A stretch of 64,000 bases of DNA from Bradyrhizobium sp. ISRA430. GTDB lineage: Bacteria > Pseudomonadota > Alphaproteobacteria > Rhizobiales > Xanthobacteraceae. Shown here piece by piece: positions 36,601 through 44,477 of the stretch. The notes under the pieces are model-generated. The model saw nothing but the letters and a program-made list of their open reading frames with translations, ran no database searches and had not been told where the DNA came from. Within the stretch, counting starts at the first letter, position 1, and each line of letters begins with the position of its first letter. The translations under genes and the position numbers were made by a program. The DNA lies in the NCBI RefSeq assembly GCF_029909975.1, contig NZ_CP094516.1, positions 7,790,501 through 7,854,500 on the forward strand. Reading direction: 5' to 3'.

Positions 36601-37110
36601 GGGCTGAGCCAGATGCGCTTCGGTCTCGACGAATATGAGGCGATGGACTCCTGGCTCGCGGGCTGCTGGTTCCGCTGCCTGCTCGCGGAAGCCTATGCCA
36701 AGGTCGGCCTGCGTGATGCCGCCTTGCGCGCCCTGGATGGCGCACTCGCGACCGCAAGACGAACCGGCGATCATTCTTATCTCGCCGAGGTCTATCGCCT
36801 GCAGGGCGAGATCACCCTGTCGGATGGCAGCACGGCCTCGCTCCAGGAGGCGGAAGATCTGTTCGGCCTGGCGCTCGAGACCGCGCGCAAGCAGGGCGCG
36901 TTGTCCTGGGAGCTTCGGACCGCCGTGAGCCTCGCGCGCCTGTCGCTGGACGCCGGCAGACGCGAACATGCGTCCCTCCTGCTCACCCCGATCGTCGGCA
37001 AGTTCAGCGAGGGTTTCCTCACGCCGGACCTGAAGCAGGCGATGCAGCTCGTGAACGAGCTCGGCGCGGACGCGTCCGCCGGCCGTCACCACGCTGACCT
37101 GGTGAGATGA
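33637..37110 (+). CDS. SAM domain - class III nucleotide cyclase - ATPase - TPR fusion
   Basis: A 1157-residue multidomain signalling protein. An N-terminal SAM domain (residues about 12-70, LKRWLEDVGLGHYNDLFVQH) is followed by a class III cyclase catalytic domain at about 90-270, with metal-binding Asp in MFCDMVDST and RFVGDGILVYFG and the VGETVNLAARLQ segment. A STAND-like AAA/NACHT ATPase follows, with Walker A GEPGIGKS near 325 and Walker B VIALEDLHWID. The C-terminal about 500 residues form TPR-like helical repeats. This family is abundant in Bradyrhizobium and is thought to couple protein-protein sensing to cAMP or cGMP synthesis. Its stop overlaps the methyltransferase start (ATGA). 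Confidence 0.9.
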   Translation: MLENELDRGTEGALKRWLEDVGLGHYNDLFVQHRLDLDVMGDLTEADLAELGLPLGDRKRLQRAMTALFQAETAEKPGAAAGPQARAEVGAERRQLTTMFCDMVDSTSLSAQFDPEDVRDMIASFRETCVRVVKHYEGFAARFVGDGILVYFGYPTAHEDDAERAVRAGLEIVRVLSTARAIEPRGALSHAPAVRIGIATGLVVVGDLVGQGTEERDSAVGETVNLAARLQGLAPSNGVVISSSTQSLLKGKFDYRNLGVHALKGISEKTQAWHVVRASRVETRFAAVMGTRLTPLVNREEEIALLMGRWQQVKDGDGQVVVKFGEPGIGKSRIVQEIFERISGDRHGHVSFQCSPYHTSTAFYPFIEQLKFSLGLDREDTSGATVTNLESAIAAAHGDVEQVTPLLAALLSIPTADRYSPLDLSPQQQKDATVAALVNHLLGLARDMPLVIALEDLHWIDPTSREVVDLLVDRAQNRPILVIITARSEFQPSWNAHSHITTLVLNRLSRPLRATMVERVAGRELPKEVVEEIIVKTDGVPLFLEELTKTVLESNVLTERHGRYVLSGPWRQLAIPATLTDSLMARLDRMGPFKRIAQIGATIGREFSYETLHAVANTPADQIEAALNHLEGAGLIVRRGHPPDALYSFKHVMIQNAAHASLLHSERRKLHSSIAHVLAEMYPEKAEREPELLAHHLTESGQSEGAASFWLKAGKRAAKSGANLEAIGHLRRGLGVIQANPRMQGADEMELELRIALGNALIAAKGYAVQEVEENYIRALELGQQLDDEENTFAATRGLWVCHFIRADLTRAHDLSVELLKFAKRERLNERAKPAQQTGYLIEAHRAIAMTMLYRGRFAASQHHLHRCINLYSPDLHSDLMERHGTDPGVVSLSYLGYLLWFLGRPDAARQHSEQAIANAEKIRHPFTLAFALVFGAYLCQHLRDVEGTRDHANRAMIIATEHNFLHWKQQAAILRGWALTQLGEADEGLSQMRFGLDEYEAMDSWLAGCWFRCLLAEAYAKVGLRDAALRALDGALATARRTGDHSYLAEVYRLQGEITLSDGSTASLQEAEDLFGLALETARKQGALSWELRTAVSLARLSLDAGRREHASLLLTPIVGKFSEGFLTPDLKQAMQLVNELGADASAGRHHADLVR

Positions 37111-37898
37111 GCGACCTCGCGGCGGCGCGTGCGCGTTACGTCGAGCTGATTGCGCGGCGCGAGCGGATTTCATCGCCGCGCCTGCTCGAGGCGCTCACGA
37201 CCGTGCCGCGGGAGGACTTTCTGCCGCGGGGGCCATGGCGCATCAAAAGCGCGGCGGCGCGCAGCTATCGGCTGACGCCGGACACCGACCCCGTCCATCT
37301 CTATGACGACGTGCTGGTGGCGATCGATGCGCGCCGCAAACTCGATACCGGCCTGCCGAGCCTGTGGGCACATTTCATCGACGTGCTCGATGTCAGGCCC
37401 AAGCAGCGCGTGGTGCAGGTTGGTTGCGGGCTCGGCTATTATTCTGCCGTGCTGTCGAGGATGGTGGGCCCGAAAGGCGAGGTGCGTGCGATCGAATGCG
37501 ACGAGCGGTTGGCGCGGCGCGCCGCTGGCCGTCTCGCGCCGTATCGCAATGTCGATGTTTTCCATGGCGACGGATGTGCCGATATTGGCGGCCCGGCGGA
37601 TGTGATCATCGTGCATGCGGGCTGCTCGCATCCACAGCCGATATGGCTGCAGTCGCTCCGTCCGCGCGGCCGGCTTCTTGTGCCGTTGACCCAAAGGGAC
37701 CGCGAAGGGGCCGTCATCAGGATCACGCGGAAGGCGAGGGGTTTCGAGGCCGAGGCGGTCCAGCAGATCCGGATCTTTCCCGGCCACGGCCGCGGCACGA
37801 CCACGCTCGATGATCGCGTTGCCGACTGGTGGGAGCGGGCTTCATCACTGGCGCCGCTGCGCTTTCGCGGCCTCGCGCAGGGGCTGCCGTCGGAATAG
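37107..37898 (+). CDS. PIMT-like SAM-dependent methyltransferase
   Basis: A 263-residue protein of the protein-L-isoaspartate O-methyltransferase fold. An N-terminal PCMT-like region (LEALTTVPREDFLPRGPWRI) is followed by the SAM-binding motif VVQVGCGLGYYSAVLSRMVG near residues 96-115 and VRAIECDERLARRAAG. It differs from housekeeping Pcm: the motif has VQVGCGLGYY in place of LEIGTGSGY. It is translationally coupled to the cyclase fusion by a 4-nt overlap, suggesting a joint role such as carboxyl methylation of a signalling partner. This is inference. Confidence 0.78.
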   Translation: MSDLAAARARYVELIARRERISSPRLLEALTTVPREDFLPRGPWRIKSAAARSYRLTPDTDPVHLYDDVLVAIDARRKLDTGLPSLWAHFIDVLDVRPKQRVVQVGCGLGYYSAVLSRMVGPKGEVRAIECDERLARRAAGRLAPYRNVDVFHGDGCADIGGPADVIIVHAGCSHPQPIWLQSLRPRGRLLVPLTQRDREGAVIRITRKARGFEAEAVQQIRIFPGHGRGTTTLDDRVADWWERASSLAPLRFRGLAQGLPSE

Positions 37899-37993
37899 TC
37901 CTTTGTTTCGCTTTACCTTGATTCGGGATGTGAGTTTCCATCGCTTCCCCGGGCGGGTATGGGTGCGGCTTGATGGCCATCCGAGCGCGCTCC

Positions 37994-38941
37994 ATGCATT
38001 CTGTTGCACTGCTGACCGCCAGCTATGCCAAGGATATCGAACGCTTCTCGCTGCTCAGCGAGAGCATCGATACCTGGTTGACGGGGTACACGCGGCATTA
38101 TGTTCTCGTTAACGATGAGGACGTTCCGCTGTTCGAGCGGTTCGGTTCCGACAAGCGCGTCATCGTTCCGGCCTCGCACTACTTGCCGAAATGGCTCTGG
38201 GCGCTGCCGCCGGCTCTTCAGTTCGGCAATCGGCGGGTCTGGGTTTCGCTGCTCTCTTCGCCGGTGCATGGCTGGCACATCCAGCAGATCCTCAAGATCG
38301 CCGGCGTCCTTCACGCGCCCGAGCAGCGCGTCTGCATTCTGGACTCGGACAATCTGTTCTTCCGCGAATTCGACATCGGCCAATATGCCGGGGCTGAGAA
38401 GACGCCGCTCTTCGTGACCCCGAGGGCGATCAGCGCCGACGCACCGCTGCACGGTCTGTGGTTGCGCACCAACGACCAGCTCCTCGGCGTGAAGGAGCGG
38501 CCCTTTCCGGCGGACGACTATGTCGGAAACGCGCTGGTCTGGGACAGGGACACCGTTCGCGCGATGACCGCCGCCATCAAGTCGGCGACGGGGAAGAACT
38601 GGATTCTGGCGCTGTGCCGGAAGAAGAAGTTCTCCGAATATCTGCTCTATGGCCATTTCGTCGCGAGTTCGCCGGAGCATCTGGCGACGCATCGGGCCAC
38701 CGAGGACAGCATCGTCGTGCCGCACTGGGACGACACCCGCCTCGATCGCGCGGCGATCGAAGCGATGATGCGCGCTGCATCCCCCGAGCAGGCCGCGCTC
38801 TGCATCCAGTCCTATTCGTCGACCCCAGTCGACGAGATCCGCGAGGTGTTCCGGCTGCACTCGCGCGACCGGCGCAGCCCGAGCCTGTCTCCCGATCACA
38901 TGGAGGACATGGCCGAATTCGAGAAGCCGAAGGCGCGCTAG
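37994..38941 (+). CDS. DUF6492 family protein, glycosyltransferase-like
   Basis: About 315 residues from ATG 37994 (an in-frame start at 37970 is possible). It begins VALLTASYAKDIERFSLLSESI and contains RVCILDSDNLFFREFD, an Asp-x-Asp-like motif, and a C-terminal HWDDTRLDRAAIEAMM segment. These match the DUF6492 family, which has a nucleotide-sugar glycosyltransferase-like fold and is often near polysaccharide genes. A polysaccharide flippase lies 1.5 kb downstream. Enzymatic activity is not established. Confidence 0.7.
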   Translation: MHSVALLTASYAKDIERFSLLSESIDTWLTGYTRHYVLVNDEDVPLFERFGSDKRVIVPASHYLPKWLWALPPALQFGNRRVWVSLLSSPVHGWHIQQILKIAGVLHAPEQRVCILDSDNLFFREFDIGQYAGAEKTPLFVTPRAISADAPLHGLWLRTNDQLLGVKERPFPADDYVGNALVWDRDTVRAMTAAIKSATGKNWILALCRKKKFSEYLLYGHFVASSPEHLATHRATEDSIVVPHWDDTRLDRAAIEAMMRAASPEQAALCIQSYSSTPVDEIREVFRLHSRDRRSPSLSPDHMEDMAEFEKPKAR

Positions 38942-38953
38942 AAGCGAACCGGC

Positions 38954-40021
38954 TCAGGCGGCGTTCGTGAATTTCGTGATGACGTCCATGAACGGCTTCG
39001 GCTTGAATTCGCCGTCGAGCGGCAACGGGCGGTTCGGCTGCTTGTCCTTGCGGGCGAACGTGCCGTTGATCCAGCTATAGCGGTCCGAGATCCCCCAGGT
39101 CAGGATCGAGCGCACCGGACCGCTGGTCGAGATCGCGCTGAGGAGATCATCGACACGCTTGGCGACGATGCCATCGCGCGCGGCCGGATCGCCCGTCAGC
39201 TTCTGGTCATCGACGTCGAGCTCGGTGACGAGGACTTGGAGACCCCACGACCGCAGCTCGGTGACGAACTCGGCAAGGCCATGCGTGTCGATCTCGAGCT
39301 CGGCATGCAGATGCGACTGAAGGCCGACGGCGTGCAGCGGCACGCCCTGATCGAGCAGATCCATGATGAGATGGCGGAAGGCGGCGCGCTTGGCGATGAA
39401 GCTGTCCTTGGCGGACTCGATGTCGTATTCGTTGATCGCGAGCTTCACATAGGGATCGGCCGCCGCCGCCGTGCGGAAAGCCAGCGGGATCCAGCGGTCG
39501 CCGAGATTCTGCGACCAGAACGAGTCACGCCTGTCAGTGACCTTCTTCGGATTGTCGGGGATCGGTTCGTTGACGACGTCCCACGACGTCAGCTTGTCCT
39601 TGTAATAGGAGACGACGGTCGCGATGTGATCGACGTAGGCGCGCTCGACGCCCTTCGCATCCTTGATCTGCTTGGTCCAGTCCGGAATGTCGTGATACCA
39701 GGCGAGCGCGTGGCCGCGCATCGTCAGATCGTTCTGCCTCGCAAAATCCAGGATCGCATCGGCGCGTTCGAAGGCGAAGGTGTGCGCATTCGGCCGCAGC
39801 ATCGGCCATTTCAGTTCGAGCACCGGCACAACCTGCGTGCAATAGGTGCTGATCGCCTCGCCGAGCCGCGGATCGGCTTGCAAATCCCACAGCGTGGCCG
39901 CGGCGCCATAGCCCGGGCGGCGCTGGGTGAGCTTGGATGCCGGTGCGGCGGACGCAGATGCGCCCGCCGCGAGTGTTGCGGCGCTGCCGAGAAGGAATGC
40001 GCGTCTGTCGAGCTTGATCAC
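38954..40021 (-). CDS. GH10 endo-1,4-beta-xylanase
   Basis: A 355-residue exported glycoside hydrolase. A TAT signal is present (DRRAFLLGSAATLAAG, residues about 5-20). The GH10 barrel shows RGHALAWYHDIPDW, the acid/base Glu in SWDVVNEPI near residue 148 and the nucleophile Glu in LVTELDVDD near residue 265. It should cleave the xylan backbone in the periplasm or outside the cell, relevant to plant cell walls. Length is normal for the catalytic domain alone; no carbohydrate-binding module is seen. It is convergent with the DUF6492 gene, 12 bp apart. Confidence 0.93.
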   Translation of the reverse strand: MIKLDRRAFLLGSAATLAAGASASAAPASKLTQRRPGYGAAATLWDLQADPRLGEAISTYCTQVVPVLELKWPMLRPNAHTFAFERADAILDFARQNDLTMRGHALAWYHDIPDWTKQIKDAKGVERAYVDHIATVVSYYKDKLTSWDVVNEPIPDNPKKVTDRRDSFWSQNLGDRWIPLAFRTAAAADPYVKLAINEYDIESAKDSFIAKRAAFRHLIMDLLDQGVPLHAVGLQSHLHAELEIDTHGLAEFVTELRSWGLQVLVTELDVDDQKLTGDPAARDGIVAKRVDDLLSAISTSGPVRSILTWGISDRYSWINGTFARKDKQPNRPLPLDGEFKPKPFMDVITKFTNAA

Positions 40022-40454
40022 GTGGCGATGTTCCTTTTGGAACTAACACGTCATCGTACCAAGCAAGGCGTTGCGACGCTGAGGTTTCCAGCGGGTGAGT
40101 TAACTTTCGCCGGACGAGATGTCCGCTCGTCTCTTCTCCTGGGACCCGCCGGCACCAGGGAAGCGTAAGCGCCGCCATTCGGCAGGGAGGCCGGGTTCGC
40201 CCGTCAGTCACGCCGACGCATTGGAGCAAGCCGGGCGACGTTTCGAAATCATGGATTTCTTTCGGTGATCGCGGCGGTCCGGACAGGGCAAATTTAACAC
40301 TAACGCGCAAAATCCGCTTCGCTGCGCCATTCGCGATCCGATTTGCAGACTTATGTGACTATCTTTGCCGATGCTGCGGCGCAATCCGTTCGCCACACCA
40401 AGGTCCAACTGCTTAACGATCCATTAATCAGGCCGCCAACGGTCCCGTGCTCGC
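40022..40454. other. 433-bp gap without a gene
   Basis: Non-coding DNA between the divergent xylanase and flippase genes, so it should hold both promoters. A small dyad GTTCC-TTTT-GGAAC lies at 40030-40043, close to the xylanase start. I could not identify confident -35/-10 boxes or a conserved element. Confidence 0.5.
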
Positions 40455-41891
40455 ATGCTGAACCGCCATTTCTCGATCTACCTTGCGGCCTATGTGCTGC
40501 CCGCCGCGGTCGGCTTCTTCGCAATCACCGCATACACGCGGCTTCTGAGCCCGGCCGAGTACGGCGTCTACGTCGTCGGCATCAGCATCGCCAGCATTCT
40601 CGGCGCGATCTTCTTTGCCTGGATCAAATTGTCGGTGTCCCGCTATCAGGCCATGTCGGCGGAGGTGGATTTTCGCGGCACGGCGATGGTCGGCTTTGCG
40701 CTGACGGTTGCCGTGCTCTGCGCCACGGCGCCGCTCGTCCTCCTGTTCCGCAGCGACGTCAGTGTCGAATTGCTGCTTGCCAGCATGTTCGTCGCGATCA
40801 TGGCGAATGCGGTCGACGTCGGCCAGGAGTTCGAACGCGCCAAATTGCGGCCCTATCGGTTCGCTGCCATCGCGATCGTACGCAGTATCTCGAGCGTCGG
40901 CTTTGGCCTCTTGGGAATCTGGCTCGGCTGGGGCGGCATGGGTCTGCTCGCGGCGTTCGGTTTGGGCTCGCTGACCGGGATCATTCTGAATCTGGCGGGC
41001 GATCGGACCAGGATCGCGCGCTTTCAGCGCTCTCAGTTCATGCAATTGGCGCGCTATGGCCTGCCGCTGACGCTCGCCGGCCTCTCGGTCGCGCTCTACT
41101 CGACCTGCGACCGGCTCATCGTCGCCTATCTGCTCGGCAAGGACGCCGCCGGCATCTTCGGTGTCGCCGCCGATCTGCCGCGCCAGTTCATGGTCATGAT
41201 CGCCTCCAGCGTCGCCGCGGCGACCGTGCCGCTGGTGTTCCGGTCGCTATCCGAGAAGAGCGATGCGGCAACCCGGGAGCGGCTAACCGAGAGCCTCGAA
41301 CTCCTGCTCGTCGTGGTCGCGCCCGTCGCGGTCTGGCTCGCGCTGACGGCGGACCAGGTCGCCGGCACGCTCGTCGGCGTCGATTTCCGCGCCGGCGTGT
41401 CGGCGCTGCTGCCGATGCTGGTGCTCGCCCGGTTCTTCGGCATCGCCAATCAGTTCTACGTCCAGATCAGCTTCCAGCTTGCCGAGCGGCCCTTCATGCT
41501 GGCGGCGCAATCCTTCCTCACGCTGGTCGTGAGCGTGCTCTTGATGTTCGCGTTGGTCGCGGGCTACGGCATTTACGGTGCGGCGCTCGCGACGTTCGCG
41601 ACCGAGGCCATCGGCTTCCTCGTCGCGGTCGTCCTGATGCGCCGCGCCTATCCCGTGCCTTTCGATCTCAACCGGCTCGCCGGCGTCGCGGCTTCAGCGG
41701 CGGCGATGGCCGCCGCGATCCTGCTTGCGCGATCGCAGGTCGCGGGCACTGGTCTCCTGTCGCTCATCATCGTGAGCCTCGCGGGTGGCTTAGCTTATGC
41801 CGCGACGGCATGGCTCCTCAACGTCGCCAATGTGCGGACGCTCTCGCTGCGCGTCTTGCGCACTTTCAATCGGAAGGCGCTGGGCGTGTAG
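40455..41891 (+). CDS. Polysaccharide flippase (Wzx/oligosaccharide translocase)
   Basis: A 478-residue membrane protein with about 12-14 hydrophobic segments, an N-terminal FAITAYTRLLSPAEYGVYVVGIS motif and a central SVALYSTCDRLIVAYLLGKDAAGIFGVAADL segment. These match the MATE-like polysaccharide biosynthesis/export (Wzx) family. It should move lipid-linked oligosaccharides across the inner membrane for exopolysaccharide or O-antigen assembly. No glycosyltransferase cluster surrounds it apart from the DUF6492 gene upstream, so it may be a stand-alone or accessory copy. Confidence 0.88.
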   Translation: MLNRHFSIYLAAYVLPAAVGFFAITAYTRLLSPAEYGVYVVGISIASILGAIFFAWIKLSVSRYQAMSAEVDFRGTAMVGFALTVAVLCATAPLVLLFRSDVSVELLLASMFVAIMANAVDVGQEFERAKLRPYRFAAIAIVRSISSVGFGLLGIWLGWGGMGLLAAFGLGSLTGIILNLAGDRTRIARFQRSQFMQLARYGLPLTLAGLSVALYSTCDRLIVAYLLGKDAAGIFGVAADLPRQFMVMIASSVAAATVPLVFRSLSEKSDAATRERLTESLELLLVVVAPVAVWLALTADQVAGTLVGVDFRAGVSALLPMLVLARFFGIANQFYVQISFQLAERPFMLAAQSFLTLVVSVLLMFALVAGYGIYGAALATFATEAIGFLVAVVLMRRAYPVPFDLNRLAGVAASAAAMAAAILLARSQVAGTGLLSLIIVSLAGGLAYAATAWLLNVANVRTLSLRVLRTFNRKALGV

Positions 41892-41915
41892 CTGCGGTCG
41901 TGCCGCTCAGTAGTC

Positions 41916-42413
41916 TCATCGATCCGACATTTGGCCCGACCCAACATCGAGCCTGCAAGTCCGCTGCAGGATGTTGAGCCGTTTGCGGCCGTAGCCGCGT
42001 TCGATGACTCGCCACCCGAGCGCTTCATAGAAATGAGTGACCGGGTCGGCCGCGTTCAGATAGATGGCGGAGTGACCAAGCTTGCTCGCATGAGCTTCAA
42101 CGGCGCGGACGAGCGCCACGCCAAACCCACGGCCCCTATAGGCCGGCTTGACGAACAGCGCACCAAGATACGGCCGGTATGACGGCCGGTCTTCCGCTTC
42201 GGTCTCATGCAGCGCAACCGACCCGGCGAGCTCTCCCTCCGCGATGAGGACAAAGGTCGTCGGAAATCCCTCCGCACCGAGATGAGTGTTCAGCCAGGAC
42301 TCGATGTCTTCGACCGGCGTGCTCGTCCCCGCCCACCATTGACGATGGATCCAATCGGCGACGGTGGCCAGATATTGCGGTTGCTCCCGCAGCGAAAACA
42401 GCTCGTAGGTCAT
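41916..42413 (-). CDS. GNAT family N-acetyltransferase
   Basis: 165 residues from the ATG at 42413; longer upstream frames have no support. It contains the GNAT acetyl-CoA motif (PYLGALFVKPAYRGRGFGVALVRAVEAHA) and a C-terminal FYEALGWRVIERGY. The substrate is unknown; the family includes small-molecule and ribosomal-protein acetyltransferases. It is convergent with the flippase gene. Confidence 0.85.
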   Translation of the reverse strand: MTYELFSLREQPQYLATVADWIHRQWWAGTSTPVEDIESWLNTHLGAEGFPTTFVLIAEGELAGSVALHETEAEDRPSYRPYLGALFVKPAYRGRGFGVALVRAVEAHASKLGHSAIYLNAADPVTHFYEALGWRVIERGYGRKRLNILQRTCRLDVGSGQMSDR

Positions 42414-42738
42414 GGACGCGCAAATTGAGTGAGAGAAGGTGAGCTTGGTGCCCGTATGTACAGCAGGAACTGAATATCGCAACGTCACTTCGGAAGGACT
42501 GCTTCGTGCCAACTCGGCGTTTGCCAGACTCGGGGTCAAAGCGCTTAGCCCTCGTTTCCGAATCCCGTTCCCCTCCGCGCCGGTCCCCCGAGATTCAGAT
42601 TGCGTCCGATGGCCATTCCGCCTAATAGAATTGGACAAATGACCAAATAAGATGGTCGGGTACCGAAAGGTGCCGTCGTGGAGGAAAGCCGCCGCGCCGC
42701 GAATTCGGTGTGCCGGGTTTCGAGGATGGAAGCGCAGC
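42414..42738. other. 325-bp gap without a gene
   Basis: Intergenic region between the divergent GNAT and shikimate dehydrogenase genes. Short ORFs here (for example 42439-42642 +) have no domain or composition support. A relatively A/T-rich patch at 42622-42655 is the most promoter-like stretch before aroE. Confidence 0.4.
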
Positions 42739-43581
42739 ATGCCGCAGGCGGATGGATTTGGACTGGCGGGTGTGATCGGAATGCCGGTCGCGCATTCGCG
42801 CTCGCCGGTAATTCATAATTTCTGGCTGAAGGCGCACGATATCCGCGGCACCTATCTGCCGCTCGCGGTCAAGCCGGAGCGGCTCGAGGATGCGCTGGAC
42901 GGGCTGATCGCGCTCGGTTTCCGCGGCTGCAACGTCACCATGCCGCACAAGCAGACGGCGATGCCGCTGCTCGACCGTGTCAACGAGACCGCGCGGCGCA
43001 TCGGCGCCGTCAATACCATCGTCGTCGAGGACGACGGCACGCTCTCCGGCTTCAACAATGACGGCAATGGCTTTGTGCAAAGCCTGCGCGATGCGCGCGC
43101 CGGGTGGCGCGGCGATGCGGGGCCGATCCTGCTGCTAGGGGCGGGCGGCGCGAGTCGGGCGGTCGTCGTCGCGTTGCTGGAGAACGGCGCGCGCGAGATC
43201 CGCATTGCCAATCGCACGGCGGAGAAGGCGCAGGCGATCGCACAGGAGTTCGGCCCCGCCGTCAGCGCCGTTGGTTGGGACGACCGCGGCGCCGCGCTTG
43301 CCGATGTCGCGCTGCTCGTCAACTGCACCGATCGTGGCATGATCGGCAAGGACGCGCTCGAGATCGACCTGTCGCGGCTGAATCCCGCGACGCTCGTCGC
43401 TGATCTCATCTACACGCCGCTCGAAACGCCGTTCCTGGCTGAGGCCCGTGCGCGCGGCTGTGTGACCGTGAACGGGCTCGGCCTTCTGCTCAACCAGGCG
43501 CGTCTCGCCTTCAAGGCCTGGTTCGGCGTCATGCCTGACGTGACGCCCGAGCTGATCAAGGCCATCGAGGCGACCTTCTGA
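42739..43581 (+). CDS. aroE: Shikimate dehydrogenase
   Basis: 280 residues from ATG 42739. The substrate-binding N-terminal domain has GVIGMPVAHSRSPVIHNFWL, and the catalytic Lys lies in GCNVTMPHKQTAM. The NADP Rossmann motif is LLLGAGGASRAVVVALLENGA near residue 130, with NRTAEKAQAIA downstream. It reduces 3-dehydroshikimate to shikimate in aromatic amino-acid synthesis, or works in the reverse direction in quinate/shikimate use. It is followed 23 nt later by an amidohydrolase, so it may be an accessory AroE paralogue in a catabolic operon rather than the housekeeping copy. Confidence 0.9.
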   Translation: MPQADGFGLAGVIGMPVAHSRSPVIHNFWLKAHDIRGTYLPLAVKPERLEDALDGLIALGFRGCNVTMPHKQTAMPLLDRVNETARRIGAVNTIVVEDDGTLSGFNNDGNGFVQSLRDARAGWRGDAGPILLLGAGGASRAVVVALLENGAREIRIANRTAEKAQAIAQEFGPAVSAVGWDDRGAALADVALLVNCTDRGMIGKDALEIDLSRLNPATLVADLIYTPLETPFLAEARARGCVTVNGLGLLLNQARLAFKAWFGVMPDVTPELIKAIEATF

Positions 43582-43604
43582 TTACGCGAGGGGAGTTTTG
43601 CGCC

Positions 43605-44453
43605 ATGACCCTGCCGGCGTGCCCCAAGATCGACTGCCACATCCACGCCATCGATCCCCTGCGCTTTCCCTACGAGGCTGATACGCCATACCGGCCGAGC
43701 GGGCAGGAGATCGCACCGGCGGCGCAGCTCATCCGCGTGTTCGACGTCTTTGATGTCCGCCACGCACTTATCGTGGCAACTAACACCGGCTACGGCAGCG
43801 ACAGCAGCATTCTGCTGGATACACTGAAGCAGGGCGGCGGCCGCTTCAGGGGCGTCGCGGTCGTCGACAACGACGTCGACATCGACGAACTCGCGCGGCT
43901 GAAGGCGGCCGGCGTGATCGGCGTTGCCTTCAACGTGCCGTTCCACGGCGCCGACTACTATCGCAGTACGGCACCGCTCCTTGAGAAGCTGGTCCTGCTC
44001 GACCTGTTCCTGCAGATCCAGGTCGAGCAGGACCAGTTGCTCGACCTGCTGCCGCTGATCGAAAAATCGGACGTGCGTCTTGTCATCGATCATTGCGGGC
44101 GTCCCTCGATTGCGCAGGGGCTGACGGGCAGGGCCTTCCAGGCGCTGCTGGCGATCGGCCGCGGGCGCGACGCGCACATCAAATTGTCCGGTTACTACAA
44201 GTTTTCAGAGCAGCCGCACCCTTATGAGGACGCCTGGCCGTTCGTTGCCGCCCTCGTCGAGGCCTTCACGCTCGACCGCTGTGTCTGGGGCTCCGACTAT
44301 CCGTTCCTGCGTGCGCCCGAGCGGCTCGACTATGGGCCGCTGCTCGCTGTGCTGACAACGCTGTTTCCAGATGCCGACGACCTGCACCGCCTCTTGTGGC
44401 GAACGCCAGCGAGACTGCTCGGCGTCGAAGGCGCAGCGGATCAACCAGGATAA
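43605..44453 (+). CDS. Amidohydrolase-2 family TIM-barrel hydrolase
   Basis: A 282-residue metal-dependent hydrolase of the amidohydrolase_2 type. The N-terminal metal motif is KIDCHIHAIDPLRFPY, followed by LVIDHCGRPS and the C-terminal WGSDYPFLRAPERLDYGP metal ligand motif. Relatives act on lactones such as 2-pyrone-4,6-dicarboxylate or decarboxylate aromatic acids. It lies between aroE and a branched-chain-type binding protein, which suggests uptake and breakdown of an aromatic or lactone compound. A GAGGGGAG ribosome-binding site precedes it. Confidence 0.82.
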   Translation: MTLPACPKIDCHIHAIDPLRFPYEADTPYRPSGQEIAPAAQLIRVFDVFDVRHALIVATNTGYGSDSSILLDTLKQGGGRFRGVAVVDNDVDIDELARLKAAGVIGVAFNVPFHGADYYRSTAPLLEKLVLLDLFLQIQVEQDQLLDLLPLIEKSDVRLVIDHCGRPSIAQGLTGRAFQALLAIGRGRDAHIKLSGYYKFSEQPHPYEDAWPFVAALVEAFTLDRCVWGSDYPFLRAPERLDYGPLLAVLTTLFPDADDLHRLLWRTPARLLGVEGAADQPG

Positions 44454-44477
44454 GAGACAACAAAGCGGAGGGAGTTC

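Noticed and set aside
34663..37173. 836-codon minus-strand frame opposite the cyclase fusion
   Set aside because: No recognisable domain; the plus strand carries the SAM, cyclase and ATPase motifs and couples to the next gene.
42439..42642. Short plus-strand frame before aroE
   Set aside because: No ribosome-binding site or domain; lies in the divergent promoter region.
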